64,000 nucleotides of DNA, taken from positions 1,123,515,244 through 1,123,579,243 of the forward strand of contig OY856412.1 in the NCBI GenBank assembly GCA_963693085.1, given 5' to 3'. Source of the DNA: Alisma plantago-aquatica. Its lineage: Eukaryota > Streptophyta > Magnoliopsida > Alismatales > Alismataceae. Of this stretch, positions 55,703 to 64,000 are shown one piece after another. The notes beneath the pieces are model-generated. The model did not search any database. It was not told the origin of the DNA and was given only the letters and a program-made list of their open reading frames with translations. Position numbers and translations under genes: made by a program. The stretch's first letter is position 1, and each line of letters starts with the position of its first letter.

Positions 55703-58700
55703 TGTTACAAACCCAATTTTTGGGTTCGCTTGGTGAGAAATGTAATTTCTCATATTAAATATATTTGAACAAATAATGATATAATTTGTTTGGAATAAAT
55801 GGATTTCGTTTACAATAGCCTTGATGATTGTGTTGTGGGCTTTATTGGCTATTGGGCCCAAATAACAAGAAAATTCAATTAGTAAATGAATAATTGAGTT
55901 TTTGAAAAAAGAATGAGATAGAGACCTCTAGAAGGCAAAGGGATGTAATACAAATATGGATTTGGTGCCTCTTGGGTTCCTTTGGTTCCAAGGAGTCCAA
56001 AGTTGCAATGAAAAGGCAATAAGAAAAGAAATGATTAATTAAGTATTTCTTTATTAAGAAAGAAATTGAAAACAATGGTAAAACGTGGAAAACAAGGGGA
56101 AAGAGGTGTAATTGAGTTATCCTTGGTGGAATTTCGTATCCCAAGGATTTCTAATGATAAAAGGAATACCAATGAGGAAAATAAAATAGAAATAAAGAGA
56201 AATCCTCAAAAAGAGATATTTTAACAAGAAATAAACATGATAATGAAAAATAATGCATATAGATGCATCTAGAAGGATAATAAATATCCTTGAAAAGGAG
56301 TTTCGAAATATTTGAATTTCTTGGGGTCCAAGGAGCCCTAATAAAGAGGAAAGAAAGAGAAAATACCAAAATTGCAAAATAAAAGGATAATGTGATACAT
56401 TATTAACGAATTTTTTGATATTGTTAAAAAGGAAGTATTTTCTACTTCAGAAAATATAATTTCGTACTTATGGATTAAAATTCAAGCATAAGGGAGAGAA
56501 TTTTTGTATTTCTAATCATCCATGGAATAAATAATATCAAAGGAATATTAAGGAGATAAGCAATAGAGAGAAGATTGCATATTCATGAAGGAATATACTT
56601 TCCTAGTAGGAAAGAGACTGAGATCTCGTGGATAGCCGACCTTGCAATCATGAAGGAATATACTTTCCTAGTAGGAAAGAGACTTAGATCTCATGGATAG
56701 CCGACCCAGGGCTTCATTTCCCACCCCTATATAAAGGGGTAGAGCCCAGGGTCGAGTTCATAAGGATTCCACGTATCCTTCTCTTCTTTCTCCCTCATTC
56801 TTCTTTTTTCCCCAAACCCTAATCATGAGGGTAGAGTAACCCTGGAGTGAATAGAGGGCCATGGAGAGGTTTGGAGGGTGGTCTGATGTTCCCACCACAT
56901 CTGAGGTTGATTGAACGTCCTCCCTAGACTCTCACTTAAGTAGCTACATCGGCAGGAGGGCTGCACCATGGCTACAGGTTGTAGACCTGTCCAACCCGAT
57001 CCCCGCCGCCTCAGTCACCACTTGGAACCTCCATGGGCACAACAAAGGGCGATGGAGGCGGGGCACAGGTCGCCAGTGCCCCTCGGGCCTTGGGGACGGG
57101 AGGAGACACCTCCACAAGCTGCCGCTAGTTGGCTACAGGTTGGATGCAGGTTGGTTATGGCCGCTGACCAGTTGGGTTGGATTCCGACCGTCCTGGCCGC
57201 ATATCAAGGCACCCTCACCCACGTGGGGCACGACAGAGGCAAGGGAGGCACTTGGGTGGCCGTCGAAGGCTGGAAGGAGGGCGGAAGGGCTGCATCTTGA
57301 CCTTGCTGTAATGGCAGCTAGGTCACACGAGGTGGGAGACGACTGAAGGCGACATTTGACAAAAATACCCCTCCAGGACTTGCTAAACCAGTAACTTACA
57401 CAAGGGTAAATTGGACAATCCGTTATGTTTCCAAAGCCAAGTAACGTTGCATGAGATTGACGATGTGGTGCTCTCTGATTGGCCGAAAGGTATATTTTCT
57501 TGCATAAATCATAACTAAAGATTGGTAGCTCTGATGGAAATATGCAAAATATGAAAATTGATCAAGAGAACGCGTATAATTCAATAAAAATACTTTTAGA
57601 ATCTGATTTTGTTCCTATTTGCAAAATTATACTAAATTAATGGAAAGTGCTTTGAAATCATGTTAGGAACCCTAATTGAAGTTAATGGTTAAATTCATGA
57701 TACTTAATTGATGAAATTAAGTAATAGCAACCTGTTGAAATGTTAATGATGAACTTGAACCTGATGTAGATGAATTATCACATGGCTTATGATTTTACAC
57801 CAATTATGAACGATTAAGCAGTTAGAAATCCTAACTTAGGGTAAAAGAGGAGAAGATCATATTTATTTTGATTAATGTGAAAATATGTTGTTAAATTATG
57901 GTTCAAAGCTCTTTCAAGTATAAAATCTCCTAACTATGGATGAAAACCCTTAATTTCATAACTAGGGTTTTAATGTGAAATTAATGACAAGTAGAGTTCA
58001 TATGCGACTTAGACCATAATGAACTATGAATTAATGATAAATGAGCATAATGATCTTGCCATGGATTAAAAGGATAAAAATAGTAGCTTTAATGTAAAAG
58101 ACACTTAATGAACTTAATTAATGGTTAATGGTGCCTTTAATCCAAAAATAGGGTTATATGTTGCTAAGATAACCTTAATGTTGAAGAATAGATGAGATAA
58201 TTACGGTTTATGAGTATTGGTATAAAATTAGGGTTTAAAATAGTAAAAGATGAAGGGAAACCCTAGTTGCAATGGAAACCCTAAAAGTGAACTAGAAACC
58301 CTAGGAAGCGAGCTAGGTTTAATAGATCTTGATGACCTGAGTAATAAAAGGAAATTGTATGCATGTTTCAGGATCTTATTGAATGCTTACTTGCTGATTG
58401 TTGATTGGATTATTTCTGTCTCACATCAGCTTGACAGGTATGTGATTACGCTTATGAATAATCGCTCTAGTTTCACGGCGATTCCCAAATGCTTTATCAG
58501 TTGCTTGGAAATAACTATTAAATGCCTATTTATTTCATGCAAATATGAAGTGACTATGATTATCACTATAAATGTGCATACATGACTGGCTCAGATCCTG
58601 GTCCACCTCTGTGGCTTTGCAAAGGCTAAAAATGGGTAACCTAGAGTAAGGTCTAGGTTATCGTGAGTTAGAAATTGGGCTACCCATGTGTAGTGCCATG

Positions 58701-59307
58701 AGACTCTTTAGCATGCCATGAGTGAAGGAGTGGGCTACCTATGGGTAGTGCCATGTGACTCAACCCTAGAAACTGGTTCACCTGTTAGGTGGGATCATGA
58801 GGGGTTTAATGGGGATCTACCATAAGGAAGGTAGTATCCAGGTCCACTACAGGGACCGCGTAGAGGCTAGGGTATGTAGGGATTGTGTAGTTATGTGAAA
58901 AACATAAAGTTGTTTGTTTAAATAATAATTGACTGTTTACATTGTTATCATAGTTGCGCGATTATTGTTTGCACAACATACCAGCTTTTTGCTGACTTAC
59001 GTTTTGTTTGTCAGTGTTTTAGGTACAAAGCCAAAAGGACAAACAGTAAATCGTCATATTGTGAAATGCATGCATTAAAATACAAGGAGGATTAGTTAGA
59101 GTAGAATTCATATGTGGATAGAAGTTTAGAGATCCAAGTTTTCAAAAGGTATGCAAAGTTTTTATTTTTACCATATTTCAGTATAGCTGGTAGAATTTAA
59201 TAATTGTTATTGATTATTTGTTGAACCTTTGATCACGTTAATTGGGATAATGGCTCTGACCTTCTGGTCTCCCTTAATTGGGGGTTCCGAGAGGCGGGGT
59301 CATTACA
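55703..59307 (+). repeat. GypC 3' LTR
   Basis: 3605 bases, aligned with the 5' LTR. A 65-base tandem duplication lies at 56583-56712 and is single-copy in the 5' LTR (from 48676). Confidence 0.9.
56583..56712 (+). repeat. 65-base tandem duplication in GypC 3' LTR
   Basis: Copies 56583-56647 and 56648-56712 both begin TCATGAAGGAATATACTTTC and end just upstream of the TATA box at 56725. Confidence 0.9.
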
Positions 59308-59874
59308 CAGTGAGTGTAAAGCAAAGGTGGTTGGAAAGCTAATGTACCTCGTCTGATGCAAGGTATGAGACAACACCGAGGTAGTTAAACTAAGGTTCAT
59401 CATGGGATAAACTTTGACCAAAGGGTAGGTAAGGTGCATTTATTGTCCCAAAATTGAGCCCTCTCAATGGTTGAGAGGGGCCCCATGATTTGTTAACTTG
59501 TATAAGTCAGTTCAAATTTTTGCTTCATTCACAATACTGTAAAATTCATATCTCCTAGATCGTACATACATTTGAGGTGAAATTTTGCCATTGATTCAAA
59601 AATTTATTCTACTACTTATATAAAAATTTTGGAACCCATATTAGAATTTTGAAGGTGCTCAATTCTGTAAATTAACTTTCAAAAAAGAAACTATGAACTT
59701 CACTATACTAAATTATGCATAATTTGGTATTTAATCAAGTCCATTTTATCAATGGAGTACAATGTAAGTACAAGTCATCTAAATGAGTGTGAGGTAATCT
59801 ATTTAATATATTTGATCATACAATGAGTCAAGATGTGAATTAACTAAATGAGATAGAAAAATTTAGGTTATCAC
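59308..59874 (-). repeat. D2 LTR, initial part, minus strand
   Basis: On the minus strand it begins at 59874 with TGTGATAACCTAAATTTTTC. The neighbouring internal side (59875-59920) reads GGGGACAAAATTTCTTTACC on the minus strand, the usual pre-LTR sequence of a gypsy 3' end. It is therefore the 3' LTR of a minus-strand element, interrupted by GypC. Confidence 0.6.
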
Positions 59875-61690
59875 ATCCTACCAGTGGTAAAGAAATTTTG
59901 TCCCCATAATTAAATTAACCCATAAACCAAGTTTGTAATTTCATATTCCACATCACAATCATCTTGGTAATACAATAAGGTATCATCATTACAATTAGTA
60001 TCCACATTATTTCTAGAAGGAGTGGGACCCGAGAGGGAAGGTCCCCTCCCTACTAAAAAATTTTGAATAATAAAACATCCATTCCAAACATACTCAAAGG
60101 TATGCTGGAATAGGTGCAAAATTTTGAAACTTCAATGAATGGTATTCAAAACAACCAAGGTGTATTAGCGGAATTAAACAAATGACTATATTCAATGCTC
60201 ACCAAAGATTACAAAAGTACATCATAATATTCCATAAGGGTTTACAGTATGATACAACATAAGGACCTAAATAGAGGGAAATTTAAACCATATCAAGATT
60301 GTCTCCAAGCTTTAACTCTTAAGCTATATCCACATTATCATGCCATGTCTTCATTGTCCTCCACCTAGGGTTGGAAGCATACCCCAGCAAGAAGAGAAAA
60401 TAGATGACATCAGCAAAGGATGGTATGTGCATAAAATAGGAAAATTGAGCAATTTAAGGTAATAAAGGACATCAAGAATAAAGGCTTCCCAGGAAAGAGA
60501 AAGGTACTCACCAAAAGGTCATAAAAGAAATTATTCCTCATCACATGATAAAAGAGGTACTTGCCATAAACAAAACAATAAATTTGTGCCATACTAGCAC
60601 ATGTAAGAAAGTAGGGTACACAACCCTACAATCATCATCAACCTACATGCATGTGATATAAACATAGCCCTAGAACAACATAAAGCCAAAGGTGGCCAAG
60701 TCTCACAAACTTGAAACATGATAGAGAATAATGTACTGCCAAACTCCCAAATATATAACATGGGCCATGCCTCACAAACTTGAAACCCGGGTATGGGGCA
60801 CCACCAATCCATCCCAATAATAAAAGGGGCATACTACCCAAAAACCAATGCAATTACACTACTCTAGTGCTATTGATTCATATAGAATATCTAATAGAGA
60901 GGCAAGTAGTAAGTATATTTTACTACTTCGTATTATACAGAGTAATCACCACAAAAGCGACCAACACATACATCCACCTCCCAAGTCATAAAAAGACATC
61001 ACATGTCATCATATAGAGTTTCAACATGAACAAAGCATAATAAAGAAGCAAGAGAATGTCCAAACATGATCACAAGATTAGTAACAAATAAGATACTTCG
61101 TATGAAGTATATTTTACAAAAGAACAAGATATTGTGTAGGCTAATGTCCATAGGACCAAGAGAAAGAAGAATATAGGATAATTTCTCAAAAATAATATAG
61201 GAAAATAATTAAAAGATGTAGATTGAAAAGGGATGAATATGCATTCATCAGAACTCCAAATTAGTAAAAAATCACAAAAGAATGTTAAAGGATAACTTTT
61301 AACCTAGGTTTGACAAAAACTTTATCTTTGAACTAATAACTAAGAATGATGTTAAACTCATTTTTATTGATGAATAATGCTCTTACTTAGGTAGTTTCGA
61401 TGATCTATATAGTCAAATATGACTTAAGAATCTCAAAAATTAGGTTTGTGGGTTTATATGACTATGGTTTTTCTTACTTGAATCCATGATATGTATGTAT
61501 TTTTTTACTTGCATATATTGACATGTATTATTATCGTGTAGTACTTGATGATTTTGTTTCACTTGAAAACATAAACTAGAGTTACCCATTATGCAATATT
61601 TGAAATAGGTCTAGCTCTTGTTTTATAGACTTGAGGTCCTCGTGAACATGATTAACTCTAGGATTTTAGTATTGGAGTCTCCAACTAAAC
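59875..61690 (-). other. Interior of the D2 element and unassigned sequence, no domain found
   Basis: On the minus strand a short open piece at 59910-60119 lies next to the LTR, but no gypsy domain is recognised in it. 60190-60450 has the AT-rich character of a transcribed LTR downstream region. CTCACAAACTTGAAAC occurs twice near 60702 and 60772. From 61000 to 61690 I see nothing identifiable. Confidence 0.35.
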
Positions 61691-61743
61691 TGTAAGGTCT
61701 CAGGATTTGAGGATCTGATGAAATAATATTAAAAGGAAATATT

Positions 61744-61870
61744 AGACTACCCATATCACCAAGGTGCACCTCCTTTTCAGGGATCCCATCACTAAAGAAC
61801 TTTGTGGTTAAGAGTGATTAGCCCAGTGTAGTACTAGGATGGGTGACCAGTTAGGAAGTTGACCCTAATG
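61744..61870 (+). other. 5S rRNA-derived block in Cass2 left LTR
   Basis: GATCCCATCA, GTAGTACTAGG and an intact box C GGATGGGTGACC (61837-61848) are kept. Box A is damaged (GGTTAAGAGTGATTAG). The counterpart in the right LTR, about 62284-62410, has GGATGAGTAACC at box C. Confidence 0.82.
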
Positions 61871-61980
61871 TGCGTGAGTGAGGACAACGAATGTAGTTAA
61901 GGCTAGTGGTGGTTTGTGGGTCCATTGATCATTCCTAAAATTGTACTAGATCCTTGGGCAGTGGGCTTGGGCATTACAAA

Positions 61981-61992
61981 TGGTATCAGAGC
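61981..61992 (+). other. Cass2 primer-binding site
   Basis: TGGTATCAGAGC, two bases after the left LTR. Confidence 0.85.
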
Positions 61993-62526
61993 AATAAACT
62001 CTCCATTAGTTGGGGACCACATGGGCATGTGGCATGACAGTCTTCAACTGTGGAATCTGGGCTAGTTGGAAAGGGTTGTCTATGGTGATATATTCACCCT
62101 TGCACTGGTATTCTGTGATAAGGAGTTGGGTGTCCATGAACCATTCTGGATCTACACTTAAACAGGGTAATATTATTTTGTCATATAGTTGAGCCTTGAT
62201 GAGGATTTCAAGAGTCTAAGTGGGGGGGATTGTAATGTCCCAACATTTGAGGGCTCAGATAAAATGATCTTAAAAGGAATGATGGACTAGCCATATAACC
62301 AACGTACACCTTCTTTTCAGGGAGCCCATTACTAAAGAACTTTGTGGTTCAGCATGCTCAGCCTAGAGTAGTACTAGGATGAGTAACCAGTCAGGAAGTC
62401 AACCCTAACATGTGTGTTAGTGAGGACAAAGTGCACAGTTAAGCTTAGTGATTATTTTTGGGTTCATTCGTAATTCATCATTCTTAAAACTCTACTAGAT
62501 CCTTGGGCAGTGGGCTCGGGGTTACA

Positions 62527-63063
62527 ACCTTCCAACAGGAAACCGGTCAAAGGCCTTATGATTATTCTTCACTCAGTCTAATAAAGAATGACTAAATTGG
62601 GTGATTTGAATTTGGTAAATGACTATATTATTGTTCCTATTGTTTTTTTTTGAAAAACTCTTCTAGTTACGAAAATCTTAAATAAATGTATCTTTATGCC
62701 CATGTACCAATACCTTATGTGTTGATATGCTTGATTCTCATATTTTTTAGGTTTAGAGAAAGAATGGGAGAAAATATGGAACGTGAGCAAGTGTTTATGT
62801 TGTACCTTTTGTATAAGATCCTAGTTGATATACATATTCATACTTGTAGAATCTTTTTATAATGTGTTATTCTATATTTTGGATAATTGAACATCAATAA
62901 TGTTGATAATTTATTTGGTATATGCATCTAATAGGGTTTTCATGTATTTTATGCAATTATGCTTCCACATCATCCTCTAATAATTACATTTGTCTGGAAA
63001 TGGTGGAGTTAATCATCTCAGACCCCACAGAGTCTCATGAAGGTGGGGTCTAGTTTGGTCACA
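62527..63063 (+). repeat. End of a plus-strand gypsy-type 5' LTR
   Basis: The segment ends GGTGGGGTCTAGTTTGGTCA plus CA at 63063 and is followed by a primer-binding site. The LTR start was not found. Cass2 may lie inside this LTR. Confidence 0.55.
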
Positions 63064-63065
63064 TA

Positions 63066-63080
63066 TGGTATTAGAGTGTG
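63066..63080 (+). other. Primer-binding site of the right-edge element
   Basis: TGGTATTAGAGTGTG, two bases after an LTR-like CACA end. It matches TGGTATCAGAGTG of GypC except for one C-to-T change. Confidence 0.65.
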
Positions 63081-64000
63081 ACTAATAGCTACTCCCAGAA
63101 ATTTCTCAACATGAAACACAAACTAAAATCAGACTTCAATCTATAGCCTAGAAACTTAGTAAGATGTTCTCTATGCACAAGAGTTGGCATAGCCTTTAAG
63201 TTAGAACTTGGATGTTCTATAAGTAGTTGTAGACTTCTATAATTCTTGAAGTCTTTCTATTCTCATTTTTTCATGTATTATGGGATGTAGGTTCAGAAGG
63301 GTGAGAATGGGGAGATGTTATTGATTGAAAATCTAGGACATGTGATTACAACATGTTCACAGGGTAACTACAAAAGTGTGCATCATGTTATTACTAGTTC
63401 TATTGGTGTCATGGTACTATACTGCCTACTGAGTGCAGTAACTCACTTTTGATTTTGATTGCATTCAAAGGAGTAGGGGGTTTCCATACCAACATTTTAG
63501 TGTTAGAGAAAACCTATTTCATGTATATGTATGTACGTAATTATGAAATTGTTACCACATGAAAAAATTCATTAGGTTTCCATGTGATCTAAGAGAAAGA
63601 GATGTAACACCAGTATACATAAGAATGTTTAGATGGTATTTGTAGTACATGTACTGTCCAGAGACATGATAAATGTTAGGATAGACTGATATAAGTTTGA
63701 CACTTATAATATGAGTTTGCATAATGATGATCTAAGTTATATTTTGTAAGATTAAAAGTATGTTTTAATGATATAAGATAAGTTTTGACCATGCAACCCT
63801 AGATAGTCTAGAACCTTATATGTTACATATGGTTGGTTTGTTTGTGGTACACATAGCTTGTGAGTTTTCATGCATGCATGTATCTAGCTTTCTATAAGTT
63901 GAAATATGATAAGTAAGATATGTTTGGGACCAACAAAGACCTCAATCTCTCTACAAAGGAGTACATCTAGCATGCGACATACAATAAGGGCGAACTCCAA
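63081..64000 (+). other. Leader of the right-edge element, no gag yet visible
   Basis: AT-rich sequence after the primer-binding site. No Gag motif was recognised before the window ends. Confidence 0.35.

Larger units (their letters stand above)
47795..59307 (+). mobile_element. GypC: Ty3/gypsy retrotransposon with 3.6-kb LTRs
   Basis: Two long LTRs (47795-51373, 3579 bases; 55703-59307, 3605 bases) start TGTTACAA and end CATTACA. They flank a degraded 4.3-kb interior with a primer-binding site and a polypurine tract. Flanking 5-base repeats are TAGTG (47790-47794) and CAGTG (59308-59312), one mismatch. Integrase and pol-tail remnants in plus orientation support Ty3/gypsy. Each LTR carries a private tandem duplication. 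Confidence 0.88.
61691..62526 (+). mobile_element. Cass2: second Cassandra-type TRIM element
   Basis: LTRs of 288 bases (61691-61978) and 296 bases (62231-62526) start TGTAA and end TTACA. The interior, 61979-62230, is similar to that of Cass1. Primer-binding site TGGTATCAGAGC at 61981-61992; polypurine tract AAGTGGGGGGGAT at 62218-62230. Both LTRs hold 5S rRNA-derived blocks. The flanks TAAAC and ACCTT do not match, so there is no recognisable target duplication. Confidence 0.88.

Noticed and set aside
63604..63640. TGTAACACC as an LTR start
   Set aside because: No partner LTR, polypurine tract or duplication nearby.

Overview
The window is a repeat-filled stretch of an AT-rich plant nuclear genome, most likely a flowering plant with a large genome. 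The species cannot be read from the sequence. I find no host gene, tRNA gene or CRISPR array. Almost every coding trace belongs to Ty3/gypsy or Ty1/copia LTR retrotransposons. Also present are two Cassandra-type TRIM elements, whose LTRs carry 5S rRNA-derived sequence, and one non-autonomous hAT-like DNA transposon. All gag and pol frames are broken by stops and frameshifts, so nothing here looks autonomous.

Names used below. GypA: plus-strand Ty3/gypsy, internal region 3382-8668, 3' LTR from 8669, 5' LTR missing. Cass1: 5249-6079. CopM: minus-strand Ty1/copia, 15177-43976. CopP: plus-strand Ty1/copia, 16050-35660. GypB: plus-strand Ty3/gypsy, 18184-27947. GypC: plus-strand Ty3/gypsy, 47795-59307. 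Cass2: 61691-62526. D1 and D2: minus-strand gypsy-type LTR pieces whose 5' ends lie at 47404 and 59874.

Layout. 1-2270 is a probable Tat/Athila-type LTR end, and a homologous piece sits at 10321-11885. 2460-3379 is a minus-strand LTR fragment related to the GypC LTR. 3382-13323 is GypA, with Cass1 inside its reverse transcriptase and the Tat/Athila-like piece inside its LTR. 13922-14892 is the hAT-like element. 15177-43976 is a nest with matching target-site duplications: GypB lies in the 5' LTR of CopP, CopP lies in the 3' LTR of CopM, and CopM lies in D1. 47795-59307 is GypC, apparently inserted in the D2 LTR. 61691-62526 is Cass2. At the right edge a plus-strand gypsy LTR ends at 63063 and is followed by a primer-binding site.

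The nesting gives a relative order: D1 before CopM before CopP before GypB; D2 before GypC; GypA before Cass1. Several unrelated LTR families carry arrays of short, often palindromic CG-containing words in the U3 region just upstream of the TATA box. This is the most unusual shared pattern in the window. Stops in GypB pol are almost all explained by C-to-T changes at CAG, CAA or CGA codons, as expected from deamination of methylated DNA.
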